A stretch of DNA of 64,000 nt from Notospermus geniculatus (GCA_002633025.1 NMRB01000004.1:329351-393350), one strand, 5' to 3'. Shown: positions 35,001 to 47,383, numbered from the stretch's first letter. A program made the numbers and translations. Notes: a model not told the origin generated them from the sequence alone.

Positions 35001-37480
35001 GAATTTTTCATGGCAGATTTTTCTAGCGGCTCTTGTTCAAATTTTCCTTGTATTATCAGTAAAGTGGAACTGATATCTAATATCTGATAGAAAAGAGTGA
35101 ATAACGCCATTTATCAATGACCATGATTATTCAGCCTCAGCCTGGTCCCCATCACACGATTACGGTAGGGTGGGTTCCTGTTGTTTCCATGGTTTCAGCA
35201 GTCAGTCTGCAACACTGAATGTTCCATACGCGCTAGCCGCAAACACAGAGCAGGTACATAACTACGCTTGATTGGGGTAAATTGAATAATGTACCACACT
35301 GCTGACATGATTAATGGTGATGCAGGTCCCTGTCTGGATAAATGTGGGTCTACTGGCCACTTAAATAACAAATGATTCATTTACTTTCATCAACTTCAAT
35401 TTGACAAAAATATTACCAAATCATGTTTTTTTTAGAGATTATCTGCGTACTTTTTGATGCAATCGGACAAAAGGCAGTATTTTGTATTGTATTTCATTTT
35501 TCCGTCAGGGCCGACGCTATAGCATTATTGGCCCTGGTAAGTACAGAAGAGGCCATCACAAGCTACTCATGTATTGTTCCTCACTTGGATGGGGTATTTT
35601 ACTTGCCCTTGCAAAGACACAAGATACAATAAGGAAAAATGTCATCAAAATGATTGATTGGGGACAAGTTTATGGTGATAAGTTCAGAGAGATAAAGAGA
35701 TTGTCAAGTGCTTTTTCTTGACTAAAAGGCTGAGAATACTCCAGGTGATAGTTACATGTAATGAGAGGTGTCCCATGCTGAGTAGTTCCACACATATTAT
35801 CAGATCAGGCTCACATTCACAACAGGCACAGTGTGATGGGATATCGAGGACTGAAACATTTGTTACACGTACACTGTACAATGTACTTCGATTATCATGA
35901 TAATGTACAATACGTGACATCTATTCAGTTATTATGTCTTAGTGGTTTATGATTGTGCCATGCAGCGTAACAATGCGTTCCGGTTTTTTACACATATACT
36001 GGTGGTACATACAAATGCAAGCTAGGGTTCTTTTGGCATTGAAACATATATGCACTGGTACCATTGCCAAGGTACAAGATACAATGTAGGCCCAGTTGGT
36101 TGTCAAGGGATTGAAGTGAAATCACCTGCCAGAAGTATGCTTTAAGTGCCAGTTCACTTACATGTACCAGAACCGGTACATTTACATTTACAAGAAAATG
36201 CTGTATCTTGTGCTCAAATCAACAAGGCAAAAATAAAAACACACCTAGATTCTGGTGTCTCTTTACCTATACTATGCTATGAACACACAATGTAGTGGAA
36301 AAACAAACTGATCTGAAAATATTTTCTATGGATCATGTTGTCGACTGAGCAAGGTGAAAAGGTATCATGCCAACTACCTGCTCAAGGAGTTAAGGGCCAA
36401 GGTATAAAAAAAAAGCTGCAGGAAATTCCAAACATCATTTCCTTGTACATGTAGTTCCCTACCAGTTCTATTATGGTACTTCGGCTGAAACAACAACCAC
36501 TGGCACTGGTAGTGAAGTCAATCATGAGTCATGCCAGAAATACTCACCATCACTAATTTTTTCCAATGAAGGAACAAAATAATCATCACAGGCAATGGCA
36601 AGAGCCAAGAACATGTATAATGTCACAACCACATGTAGCGTTATTCCGCCTTTTTTCCGCTGGTCCATGGTGAGAGGACCAGGTGGGAACTGCTCGATTG
36701 CGGGTGGGGTGCAGTTCGGAAGATTGTAGAGTAAATGCCTTGTATTGAAATGTAATTCTGAAAGTAAATTAAATGAAGGCGAGACTTTTAAAACATCTGA
36801 TGACGGCTTCTTGGCATGAAGTTTGGTTTCAGTGATGGTGTTACTGTATGTGTAAGTTTCAATGATCACCCTCAATTATATACTCTACTTGACCTGGTTC
36901 CTGTTTCCGAGGGTGCTTCATCAGTCCTTAGGTGACTGTGTTCAATATATTATAGTCATTTTTGGCGGTGGTCCACATACCTAGTCTAGTGTGGGAGAAT
37001 CATGTGGTAGTCAACCAGGGGCGGATCCAGGATTTTGGGAAAGAGGGGGCGCACCGTGCTAGATACATTGAAATCTGCAGTCAATTTCAATGATTTGCTC
37101 CAAATTTCAGAATTTCACGGTCAATTTTAAAGATTTGTGGACTGAAAGGGGGGCGTGCGCCGGGTGCGGCCCCCTTGGATCCGCACCTCGTCAACTGTAT
37201 AGTCGGTTCGGTATATAAAAACGAAACGACAGTCAGCATAACAGTATGATGGAGAAATGGACTTACCACTGCTTCCGACATATGATATCCCTGCAGCTTT
37301 ATCCCCCTCAAAGCCAAAGGTAGGCCCTGAAGATTGGGATAGGAATCCAACATCATCTTGCTGGGACTGGGTGGGAATGGGTGGATCAGTGAAATATTTG
37401 AAAGCCAACAAACTACAAAATCCCACACCTAAGATGATCCCTTGGACTTTCCTAGTCCCCTCTCTTCTCAAACTAGGCAT
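23043..37480 (-). CDS. K+-dependent Na+/Ca2+ exchanger, SLC24/NCKX family (12 exons, 573 aa)
   Basis: Membrane antiporter exporting Ca2+ (with K+) against Na+. Exons: 37480-37267, 36757-36548, 34692-34592, 32208-32122, 28904-28804, 27580-27357, 26856-26758, 26484-26464, 25110-24880, 24601-24500, 24295-24164, 23242-23043; all phases join. The N-terminus has a hydrophobic segment at about 13-28, then the NCKX pre-core with [14 protein letters not shown] and [12 protein letters not shown]. Alpha-1 repeat: [14 protein letters not shown] with acidic Glu163, then [11 protein letters not shown] hydrophilic cytoplasmic loop spans about 265-375. Alpha-2: [16 protein letters not shown] with Asp453, then [12 protein letters not shown]. 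Glu163 and Asp453 correspond to the Ca2+-binding acidic pair of the family. The SVPD-A-I-A context looks more like NCKX3/4 than NCKX1/2, but subtype is not claimed. Val449 replaces the usual Thr of AAGTSVPD. Exon 8 is a 21-nt micro-exon. Confidence 0.92.
23363..23542. mobile_element. pogo/Tigger-like MITE in NCKX intron 11
   Basis: TACAGTGCTCCCTCGCTATT at the left and GGCGAGGGAGGACCGTA at the right with TA flanks; internal TTCGTAATAGCGAGG motifs as in Tigger-type elements. Confidence 0.65.
23882..23964. mobile_element. Truncated copy of the 50951-51224 element
   Basis: CTCCAGAATTCACGAATTTT through AAGACTGAG is the reverse complement of the right end of the 274-bp element in NDOR1 intron 5. 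Confidence 0.7.
23970..24103. repeat. Tandem duplication of an element flank, about 64 bp unit
   Basis: GGAGATTGACTTCTTGCTTA followed by TTGTGTGTCAATTTTGTGCT appears twice here and once at 51222-51278. Confidence 0.75.
26030..26362. repeat. Purine-rich minisatellite in NCKX intron 8
   Basis: About 18 degenerate units of AAGAAGGAGCAGTAATC type. On the NCKX sense strand it reads as pyrimidine-rich CTCCTTCTTGATTACTG units, starting about 100 nt downstream of the micro-exon. Confidence 0.85.
26464..26484 (-). CDS. 21-nt micro-exon of the NCKX gene
   Basis: Exon 7 ends in phase 1 and exon 9 starts in phase 1 (its acceptor TTTTTTCCAG precedes TGAAAAAA). Between them CTTATTTCAG is followed by 21 bases and a GTAAGG donor. 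It adds EEVYDNQ in the cytoplasmic loop between exchanger halves. Inclusion or skipping leaves the frame intact, so it could be a cassette exon. An alternative acceptor 20 bases upstream (CATTTTTCAG) would give 41 nt and break the frame. Confidence 0.6.
28488..28733. mobile_element. Inverted-repeat element with GATA microsatellite
   Basis: CTCAGTGCTTGAAGGGA near 28492 is mirrored by TCCCTTCAAGCACTGAAG near 28709. A (GATA)6 run lies at 28539-28562 and GAGCGAGCGA further in. Confidence 0.55.
28969..29180. mobile_element. MITE, family F copy 1
   Basis: TATTCCTCTAAAAGAGTGCAG and its complement close the element, followed inwards by CACCTGACGGGACAGCGT and the inverse. 212 bp, in NCKX intron 4. 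Confidence 0.8.
31987..32045 (-). mobile_element. SINE family 2 fragment (tRNA-like head)
   Basis: Minus strand reads CCCTGTCACCTCTTGGAG then GGGTTCAAT, matching the head of the copy at 14531. Confidence 0.5.
32336..32468. mobile_element. MITE with AGGGCGG ends
   Basis: AGGGCGGGTTTCCATTGGAG is mirrored by CCAACGGAAAGCCGCCCT; inner GCATTTCCGTG motifs pair too. In NCKX intron 3. Confidence 0.7.
32864..33120 (+). mobile_element. tRNA-derived SINE, family 1
   Basis: Head has A box TGGTCGAGTGG and B box GGTTCGACTCC at tRNA spacing. The body continues with GGTCCCTTGTACCTGAGTG and GGCAAGTAAAAGACCCCACA, a pattern seen in SINE bodies of aquatic animals. The acceptor stem does not close, so it is not a working tRNA gene. 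Confidence 0.7.
33647..33794. mobile_element. MITE with CAGGGTTTCTGCCAGA-type ends
   Basis: CAGTGTTTCCGCCAGAGGG is mirrored by TCTGGCAGAAACCCTG; inner GGGTATGC/GCATACCC also pair. In NCKX intron 3. Confidence 0.7.
37016..37189. mobile_element. hAT-like MITE (CAGGGGCGGATCCA ends), copy 1
   Basis: Begins CAGGGGCGGATCCAGGATT and ends TTGGATCCGCACCTC, flanked on both sides by GTCAAC-like sequence (probable target duplication). 73% or so visually similar to 59552-59714, sharing AATTTCAATGATTTGCTCCA. In NCKX intron 1. Confidence 0.75.
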
Positions 37481-38593
37481 TGCTCGACAGCATCATGCCC
37501 TACACACATGGTAAATGACAGGTAAAAGTCCACAGCAGCAGCCACTAAATCAACCAGGAAGTGACTGTGATCAAGCACATGCTGTTCTGTTTATCAATCA
37601 AGAATATGTCAATTAATTTGGCGATTCCATTATGACCAGAGGGAATGGGGGAGATAGGTTGTGAATGTGGTTGTCAGGTCAGTCAAAAATACGGTACTAG
37701 TGGTACACATAGTCCTAGAATTCATGTTTCTGCCACATATATACCATATCTTTCATTGTTCATCCACCGGAAACAAATAAGATGTAAGATTGAAGGGGAA
37801 ATTAATCAAACATTCCCCACAAATTTTGGATCAGTCCTTTTTAGTTCCAACAATTACTACCAGGTGTACTCATATGCGCAGTACAGATGCGCACTCGCCC
37901 TAGATACGAAAATAACAATATGGCGGACGAAGATGCAGGGAAATTTGCTTTTTGACATGTTTCTCAGTCATTGTGGGTTTTTTGCCACTCCAGCGATGAT
38001 CCCTTCCAGTGGATCGCTGGCAAAGTTTGGCATGCTTGGTTGCCGAATCTAGGACAGACATCCAGGCCAAAAGGTACACTGACATCTGATTCTGACAACA
38101 TGGTCGATCGACGATGGATGACCTGTCCCTGATGATGATGATGACCACCCATGGCCATGCACCATCATGACCACTGCACTGTGCATGCACTGCATGACTG
38201 AGTGCATGTGGAGTGTGAGTCTCATGCATGCATGCACTGCACTGACATGCTGATGCAGACCCACCAGATCACTTTGCAGTGATGAAGTGTGGTTGTACAA
38301 TTACGGGTACATAGCCTACGCCTACGGCTTAACTGCGCAAAACCCCCACCCCACCACCACAGCAGGGTCAGTGTTAGGGCTATTCATTGTATTGTTAGGG
38401 ACAAGGGTCAGGAACAACAATATACTAGGAGGGCTATTGTTAGGGTAAGGAACAGTGTTGGTGGTGGGGGATAATGCAAAAATGCCGGCCTACTGCTGCT
38501 CGGTGGTCATGGTGGTAGTGGTCAGGTGGTAGGCCCTATATAGGCCTAGGCCTAGGAGGCAATGTATTATGATATTCATGGTCTCTATTTCAG
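37481..38593. promoter_or_regulatory. Divergent promoter interval between NCKX and HEATR4-like genes
   Basis: About 1.1 kb between the two opposed start codons must contain 5' ends of both genes unless NCKX has distant non-coding exons. The sequence includes a TGCATG-rich patch at 38180-38270 and a TAGGCCTA cluster at 38527-38555. No TATA box is obvious. Confidence 0.4.
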
Positions 38594-38598
38594 ACAAA

Positions 38599-41500
38599 AT
38601 GGAAAAATTGAAGCATCCCCAGTTGTTTCCTTGTGCATCAAGCGTCCAGATTCCACATGTCGGTGCAGATGAACGGAACTACCATGACACCTCGGTCCTT
38701 CCTGAAATCATACGTTTGAAGGGGAACAGATTTCCTGCTGAGGCGGCAGATGACTACATGAAGAAGATGAGTGAAAGTTTAGTCTTCGACGAAGATGTTG
38801 TCCGTGATCGTTGTTTTCATCTGTTGCCCTACAGCGACAAATATTTCAAAGAGGCTGTCGATCCCTCTGATATTGTGCCCCCTCGGCTGAAGCCAACTGG
38901 ACTGACTGGCCGCTGTGACAAGAGAGGGACAGACCATCGGCACATGCCGTGCCACATAACAAAAACAGCTGCGCATCGTTTGAAGCCAATGCGAAGGAGA
39001 ATCATGGAAAGGGCTATACAACTGCACAAAGATGCCATGTTGAAACAGTTCCAGGAATCTGTTGATAATGTTGCGGACACTATTGTAAAAGGGACTGCGT
39101 TCATGACCGAGGTGAAAGATGCTGTTCAGTTGAAGAAGAAACCTCGCAAGGAGGCAGACTGGGATGATGTCTTGATATCGCGGCTGAGCAGAAATACTGC
39201 CCAGTGGCTTGTGTACAACAGAATGTCCCCGAATGATCCCAAGTACCGGAAATTTGATCGTATGTTACATAATTGGTATGGGGAGGTTTCCAACACTGAA
39301 CTTGTCCGTGACAGGGAGAGTGAAGTTGACATTGCTCTGTCCGAGTCAAAGAAGAAGGATGAAAAAGCCCAAACTGAGGATAAGAGTGCTTGGAAATTGA
39401 AGAAAGAGCAAGAGTAGGTGTTGTATATTGACTGTTGTGTAAAATGTCTTGTGGATGTGAAATATCAACATTGATGAAATCCCAAAACTACAAACTGGTA
39501 AATGGAAGTCGATACCAGCGTTATATTTCGAGCACTTCCCTAACTGCAAAAGTTGAGCCGTAGATTACAACTATTTTGAGTAAATTTTTCATGTTTTAGT
39601 GGATTAACCACTTGCAGCATGTCCCGATATACCAAGACATGTATCTTGTATCTCAGTCGCGAGTGTATTTTTGCATCGCGACATCATTTCCTCGTTTTAG
39701 TGTTTTTGTGGCTGGACGTTGGTGGACACCGTGTCATGATGCAGAATGCCAAAGTTTTATGTTATGACTTATAACATATGTCATGGCAATGACGTCGCCA
39801 TCCTGGTTTACCGGCACACAGCACTCTACGTAACATAAAAATACAGCTGGCACTAAAATTGGTTTTAAAATTTATGCATCATTTTCCTGTAGGTTCCTCG
39901 AACAGGTGCGCATGCAGAGAAAAGATACTGACCGACCAACTGACCCATATTCAGATGATACTGCTGCCTCATTCTATCGTCTTCCAACTGGGATAAGGAA
40001 ACAACAAAAATACAAGGAAAAGGTTGAAGCAGGTCTGTCTTTCTCGTACAGCAAAACTGAAACTTGTGTCCCATTGAACTTTGCCTAGTTAAGGATGAGC
40101 AGAATGTAGTGAGCCCTTTTTGCGGCATCACGCTCTTTAAAAATCGATTCTTCAAAGGCCTACGGAGTTACGATGATTAGCTGAACCATTCTTGATTATC
40201 GTTTTTGACTTTCTACATGTATCTCATTGTGATTCGCCCAGGTTTTTCTGAAAGTGATCTGAAATCTGGTACGTGATGTGGCACTGTAAATTATACAACA
40301 TAGATTGTGTGACTGAATTGTAATTATATGTGGGCTGCAGTGGGTTTGTTAAGATCACAGATACATAACTGGTGGTGCTAGATAAGACATACTGCAATAG
40401 TTAAGTTATGCATGTTATGCTAGATTGTGGTCATAATCAAGTTTTGTTTTTGGCAGGAACTCTTCAAAATACTAATAGGGTTTCCATTTAAATATGAAGT
40501 GAAATAAAGCAGCTCATGTATAATGGCAATTAATCTAGCAGATATTTCAATTGCCTGGTATTGGTACTTTGCTCACGGTTGCAATAGCTTCTACAGATAG
40601 GCATTTTTTCCACCCAGGTGTTCACTTTTGCAATTTCTATTTCAGAAGTAGGAGTTTAAAATAAAAAAAAATAGTTTTCCCACTTTAATCCATTTGCACC
40701 ATCACACTTTGCAGGTTGGGCTGGAGGTACGGATTTTGAGGTTAAAATCGCTTCCATGCTGCTTTACCCCTTGCTTCTCTAGGCCTAGGCCCACATGGTT
40801 TTAATCTCAGTTTTTAACATTATAATTAATGGGCAGTATTGAGGAAACAAAACCACAGACACCAGCAAATTCTGCTGAAAAAGTGACAGCCGCCAGGTTT
40901 TCCTCTTTATTTGTCGAGTCTGTGGCCTGCCTCAAGTTGCACACATCGACAGGTGTTTTAGAAATACAAGCCATTTAGTGTTTGCTCTTTACCAGATTAT
41001 TGTTTACCACAAACAAACAATGGATTAAAAGCATGGCTGTTATGGCAAAGAGCGTTTTGTGAATGGAATAAGACAAGGTTCAAAATCCACTGGTTGTATA
41101 GTTGTTGGCCTAACACCTGCAAAATTTCTTTCCCATTTAACCTTGCATAGTTAATCGTAGGCTTCAATAATCAGGCTATATTAAAAATAATCAATATTTT
41201 TACTTAGTTACCGGTAAGTAGATTTCAAATGAAATAGAAAAAGGTACCTGCAGTGTAAATTACTGACCACTGACATACATGGGCGGCAAAGTTTGGGGGT
41301 TTCCCTATGCAATGTTTCTTTTTCATCATGAAATTATGTGTTCCAAGGTAAATACTAATAGAAACTGGGAATGTTTTTAGGTGCAATCAACAAGACCGCC
41401 CATTCCATCCAGGTCAAACCTCGTCAGTCATCTCCTCCACCCACCCTCAGGGACCAAATGAATGAAAAAATTGGCGACAAGATGTATGATACGGACAATC

Positions 41501-44500
41501 TCTTTCAACAGGAGAGACTAACGGGTAAGAATTGAATCCTACTCTTAGGTAGAAGAATATGACTTTCACCTCCAGCTATCAAAAGCCATCACTCTGCCAA
41601 GATGGCTGCAATGGCAGCCATTTTGAATTTTTTCCGGACAGTAACTGATCAACTGCTGGAGGAATTGGTCTGAAATTTCCATTGTAGGACTTCAGTGGAC
41701 AGAAGAAGGCATTTATCTAAAGAAGATCAGGTCCATCGCACCACCACTAAGATGGCTGCTGGTAGCCATTTTGCATTTCATCTTCAGACGATAACTGATC
41801 CATGGGTTTGGGGCTATTTCTAAAGTTCTTTGTGATTTCTCTTGAAAGGTAAAAATCAGATTCACACCCTTGAGGGTCCAGAGGGCATTATTCTGATGGA
41901 GACCAACAACAAATACAAGAAACACCTCCAGGACCTGTACCCCCAGGAGCCAGAGGGGTGGTACACCCAGGATGAGGGGGAGAAGAAAATTGACACCAAG
42001 AAAGTGACCAAGAAAAAAGGGAAACGCATCGAGAAAGGGCTTCATCGTTGGCAAATGCTACCTGAGTTGATTGATGTAAGGGTCCAAAATTAGTATCAGT
42101 AGCCCTGTCGTAGGCAATGAAGCAGATGTTGAACTTCTCACTAAATTTTAACCTTTATAGATGGTCTAGTGGGCCTAACTCATACAGGAATCTTCTCTGC
42201 GAACAAAGTTGTGATATTGGTTTTTCAGGAGAGTGCCGATGTTTTGTACAAACTTGGTCCTGGGAACGAGATTGATTATCAGAAAGCATCTGATGCGTCG
42301 ACGAGGAAGAAAGCAAGAAGTAATTTATCATTGGTTAAAATCAGTAAGTATCTTCAAAGTTATCGTTCCCGATTTCAACTTAGTTGGCAAATTTGTCGCA
42401 CGAAGCATTAGGAAAGAGACAATTCCACACAAGGGGTTGTCACCATTATTATGTTAATCCCTTTCGTTCTGCATCAAATCACATCATCTAAATTTGTGTG
42501 AAACAAATCTGTGATCATTTTGAGATCTTCCGGAAATTGACATCACTGATGGACTGATGCATTCTCAATTCAATTAATCAGATTTTCTTTTGTAATTGAA
42601 TCAACAAATTATACAAAATGTGCATTACTGATAATGATAAACTGTTATGAGAGTATACAGAGGATTACATTAAATCGAGATTTTATTCTAATTGCATTAA
42701 CAAATGCCAAATGAAAATGCATGTGCTGAATATACAATGAAGAAAAATCTGAATTTCACAACATGGAGTTACCAGCTGTCATTGCCATTGTCTGGCTTTA
42801 AATGATTATGAGTACTTCAAAAGCTATTGATGGTGACACTGTCTGTGGTGTGGGTGTTTTACTGTCTGCAGATAAAAATGTCGTTAAAATGTTGTGTTTT
42901 AGATTCAGTTGGATTTGATAAAATGCAGTGATATTAGGGCTCTTGAAAACGTTGGGATGCTCTGGGCCATAGGGCTTTATTCCTCCACATGGGAGTTTTC
43001 TCATGTGAGTTCACTCTTGGTGGACAATTCACTGTTTTTGGTTTAAAATAATAATGATATGAAGTTATAGCACTTTACTGTAAAATCTCATCAAAATGAT
43101 TTCTCTCCTCTAGTCGATGACTGGCGAGGAAAATGGTTCCTAAACCAACGATTTGCTGATGCGACCACGGACGATCTCATACGCGACATGGCAGACATCC
43201 ATTCTCACATCAGACTCAAGGCCATCATGACAGTTGCCCGGGCGGCAGATTATCGCCCGCCTCCAGAGATGGGCATCAACTTGGATAAGACGGATGAGAT
43301 TGACTTTACTGAGCAGTTGCCTGAGCGGTTGGTGCAGGCGATACAATGCCTCCTAGAGGATGATCACGAGAGGGTCCGATTGGCTGCTGCTATCACACTG
43401 TTTACAGTCAAGAAACCCCACCCAAAGGTAACATTGTCCTAGAATAGAAGGTCACCCAGTCCCTTCAATAGATGCGTGGATTCACACTGCAATGAAGTCA
43501 GTAATTTTTGCCTTGGTGAGTCCATATACCGAGGTCACTTCAGATAAAGTTAGCTCCACCATTTTCAGGCAGAAGAGTTATTGCGTACAGCACTACGAAG
43601 TAACAGTATTGTTGACCGCTGGGCGGCAGCACAGTGTCTTGCTCATTGTGGCGTGTGCGACTCGGAGGTGGCCGGCGAGCTTGTCAATCAATTGATGACA
43701 TCAGAGGATGCCATCAGACATGAACAGGCGACACATCTGCTGGCATTGCTCAGTCAAGACATTGCTAATTCAGTAAGTTTAACTTGAGGTCAGATTGCAC
43801 TGAACTATCCTGGCACAATCCTCATGAAAACTTGAAAAAGTACCGGTATTACCGTGGTAGGTTTGGTGGCAGAGGTGTGGCAGTGAGGTCCAATCGTATG
43901 CATGGTCCTGACCACTTATAACAAACCACCTGCATCTCTATTTGTACTATAAATGCATGCCAGTACAAACACTAACTGCAAAGAATTTTACTTAAAAACT
44001 TGTCTGAAAATTTTTCAGCAACTTGTGTATTCGATGTTGGCTGAACAGTTGAATAGCAGTAGCTGGCGCCATAAAGTGATCGCATGCAAGGCAATCCCGG
44101 TTCTGAATGGTTCTATAAATAAAGTAAGTCTACCCAGGCAGGTATATCAACAGTATTGCAGGACCCTCCTTCAAAAGTAAATTTGTTTAGCTTTTTCCAT
44201 CAGTGACTTTGACATTGTCCCTAGTCTATTCTTTCTTCATGAGCTCACAAATGCCAACACAAATATATTCCAGGATATAGCCCATAAGCTTGCCGAAGTA
44301 ATGTGGTATGACTGGCACACTGAGGTGAAAAAAGCCGCTGCGCAGTGTCTCGGCAAGACGGGACATGGGAAGGAGGTCCATGACGACCTCATGGAGCGTA
44401 TCTTGAAAGGTGGAGAAAGGGTCCGTGCTGATGCCATCAGTCGACTTGGGCATCTAGGTACATATCCGCTAAAAATATGTGACCCTCCACAGCAAACCAG

Positions 44501-47383
44501 TCGCATGCCGCTCAGAAGGTTAGCCGCAATGAACTAAGATGACAACAGAAGAGAATGGAAGAAATAGATTATTTCAGATTTCATAACAGACAGATAATAT
44601 TGAAACTGACAAACATTTGGTCTCAACCTGCCAAGCTAAGAGTAGTGACATGTGACTGGTTTTGCTGTGGAGGGTCACATATGACAAATTGTAAACCTTT
44701 CACCGCCATTGGCAATTTCATTTGAAATAGACAATATTGAATCGACAGCTGAGCGCCAAATACAGTGCCATTCCTACCTCCAAAGACAACATTGGTGAGA
44801 TTCGATGTATAAGGAGGAACCAGAGTGCTCTGAGAATAATTGAACTGTATCAAAGAGCGTCAATAAAATGTACTTTTCATTCACAGGCATTATGACAGCC
44901 AAACTCTTGCCAATCTTTCTGAAGTGTTTTGAGGACAGTTACGTGTCTGTACGGGAGGAATGTTGTGTCACCTGTACCAATCTGAACATCAAGGATGATT
45001 CTGTCCTCTCAAAATTGGTCGATCTTGCCAGCTTTGACCCGATCTGGAAGGTGAAGGCTTTGGCGATACAGGGTACGTATAGGTAGCAAGTTTGTCAGGG
45101 GTGATATGTGGATGACATTGAATCGAGAGCTGAACACCAAATACGGCATTATCAGTTATGTCGACAGTATTGGGTGAATCAAGGAGGAAACCAGAGCGCC
45201 AGGAGAAAATCTGAGCAGTCAAGAGGGTTGCCCTCGCTATCCCACGAAGAACCGATATCACTAGGATTGAACCCAGAACCTCAGAGGTGACAGGCATGGA
45301 AGTTTCCGTTATGCTGCTATGACAGGCCTATGGATTGATGATGTAGGCCAAGGCTTAGACTTGACCCTGTTTCCATTGAAAGCAGTCTTCCGGTATCAAA
45401 ATATGGAACAATAATCTGAACTGACTACTTATTTTGAATGCACTCTTTTCATTCCATTTTCAGCTCTTGGTAAGATAGGTGTTCTAAACGACGAAATCAG
45501 AGAGTGTTTGCTGTGGTCGTTGCGGTATGAAACAGAGGCTGCGGTGCGGGCGGAGGCATGTCATGCCATCACAGCTCTAGAGATGAGGGAGGAGGAGACG
45601 GCTGAGATTCTCCAGGAGAGATACCTGGTGGAGTGCAGTCAGCTTGTCAGGGAGTAAGTTGTGTTGATGTTTACTCGAGCAGAACTTTTTCTGAGCAGAC
45701 GACAAGTATTGTTGAATTTTTTCTTCGATTCTTTGACATCAGGATATAAATTTTGGATAAAAGTTATTTATATCTATCAACTGAACAAATTCTGTTCAAA
45801 ATTTTCCATTGATTTAGGTAAAATTCCAAACCGAGATATAAAAGTAGTTACACATCTTGTATCTTTTGTAGTGAGATAATTGAAGCGTTAAAGATGTTTG
45901 ATATCAGCCCCACTGAGGACATGGACACCGTGGCCCAGATCAAGGACGAGGTTCGCAAGCTCTGCACCCGCAACAACATCTGTGCACAGATTACTGTCAA
46001 TGAAATGAATGAAGAACATGAAGAAAATTACAAGAGGTTGATCTTCCAGCCTCCAGGAGAAAAGGTAAAATGGTTTTACATTTCTAAGATGTCTAAAGCC
46101 AAAATGTCAGCTGGTTTCAATCTGCAGTGTGTTTTCCAATTGGCTTTTCAAACTTTGTCTTCACAAATGCTGAGAATTTTATGCCTGTTTATCATCTCTT
46201 TCAGAAGGAGGGTTCACAGCCAGTGAGTGCAACTTCTAGCAGAACCCGCAGTCCAAGTTACAAATTACGCTCACCTGGAAGTCGGACGCCAGAAATCACA
46301 CGTGATGTCAGCGTCTTCACGCCAACAGCAGAACACGAACTGGAGGCCATCTTGGAAAAGGAGGAACCGGCAGAATCAGAACCCAGTAAATCACCGGTTA
46401 CGGTATCTGGGGATGTTACAGAGCCGGAGAGGGACACCAGGTCACGTCCACTGACGACAACCACAGATATGTCAATTGCAACACCGACAGAGGGTGGGGA
46501 ATATTCTGACTCCGAGTCCTTCCATCGGCCGTTTTCTGGAATCTCGACATCAGCAAAGTCTCGCGATTCCGACCAACAGGTGGATCCTGAACGCCAGAGC
46601 AGTAAGCTCCAGTTTGTTCAATCATACATCGAAGCTGGCACACCTGGTGGCTTCGGTCGGAGATCACGATTTCTGTCATCACTAACCCCAAGAGGTTCCA
46701 CTAGGGAGCGCTTCAGTAACACACCAAAGAAGACAGTTCTGCACTTTCACTATGATATGGAGAGTGTTGATAGTTTGGTTGGGTTGGATCTCTCTGATCC
46801 CAATCCTCCGCAAAAGACTCCAACACCCCCGAAGGGAGATAAATCTATAGGGACCATTAAAAGCCCAACCAAATTTGACTCAACACTTGCGGATGAGATT
46901 TTTCAAGTTGAGAGTGAGGGATCTAGTGTTCCGTCAAGCGTGGATGATCCTAATGAGATGGCAGCGGATGTGCATGGGGATAAATCTGTATTGGAAACTG
47001 GTGTGATCAGTGAGGTACCCGAAGTGCCACAGGATGGCTCCCCAGGGGATGAGTCAACTGGGAATGTTGCTGGATTAGAATCAGAGCAAACGCAGGCTGC
47101 TGGTGGAGAAATTTCACTTGAAACTGTCTCCACATCAAAAACTGAGGACATCCCGTCAGAAAACACAACATTAGATATGCTGTCTGAAACAAAAGCTGAT
47201 GGAAATTCTGAGGCCGCATCAGATTTAGAATATAAAGGTACTGTGAGTCAGACTGAAGGTGACACAGCTCTGCAAGAGAGCTCAGAATCTTCACAAAAGA
47301 TGCAGCATGTTCCTGAAAGAATGCAATCTGAGATAACTGTGATTCTGGAAGACACGGAAGGAAAGACAGACGTCATAATGTAA
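38599..47383 (+). CDS. HEATR4: HEAT-repeat protein, HEATR4-like (13 exons, 1331 aa)
   Basis: Exons: 38599-39413, 39893-40032, 41381-41524, 41849-42075, 42229-42343, 43114-43427, 43569-43772, 44019-44123, 44274-44457, 44887-45072, 45464-45653, 45872-46064, 46205-47383; all joins are in frame. Residues 1-480 are non-repeat with LPYSDKYF and basic helices. Residues about 500-900 hold paired HEAT helices, for example VRLAAAITLF, RWAAAQCLAHCG, VKKAAAQCLGKTG, VRADAISRLGHLG, VKALAIQALGKIG and VRAEACHAITALE. The last 390 residues are an acidic Ser/Thr/Pro-rich tail. HEAT proteins are scaffolds; the molecular role of HEATR4 is not established. The start at 38599 follows an apparent acceptor (TCTATTTCAG) ending at 38593, implying a 5' UTR exon upstream; an in-frame ATG at 38569 would be used only if that intron is absent. 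HEATR4 identity is from recall of the family; the HEAT architecture is certain. Confidence 0.82.
41582..41785. repeat. Diverged direct duplication in HEATR4-like intron 3
   Basis: AAGATGGCTGCAATGGCAGCC with ATAACTGATC downstream occurs twice (about 41600 and 41750) with divergence. Confidence 0.5.
44478..44679. mobile_element. MITE with TGTGACCCTCCACAGC ends
   Basis: TGTGACCCTCCACAGCAAAC at the left, and GTTTTGCTGTGGAGGGTCACA (split here as GTTTTGCTGTGG and AGGGTCACA) at the right, flanked by TA. In HEATR4-like intron 9. Confidence 0.8.
44731..44842 (-). mobile_element. SINE family 2 tail fragment
   Basis: AATCGACAGCTGAGCGCCAAA and AAGGAGGAACCAGAG match the tail of the inverted SINE at 45111-45333. 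Confidence 0.5.
45111..45333 (-). mobile_element. tRNA-derived SINE, family 2 copy 2
   Basis: Minus strand gives CCTGTCACCTCTGAGGTTC, GGGTTCAATCC, then CTGGTTTCCTCCTTGATTC and the CAGCTCTCGATTCAATGTC tail. Longest copy of the family; in HEATR4-like intron 10. Confidence 0.65.

Noticed and set aside
46127-46204. Upstream extension of the HEATR4-like last exon
   Set aside because: Open frame precedes the acceptor CATCTCTTTCAG at 46204 but is intronic: exon 12 ends at a GTAAAA donor in the matching phase.
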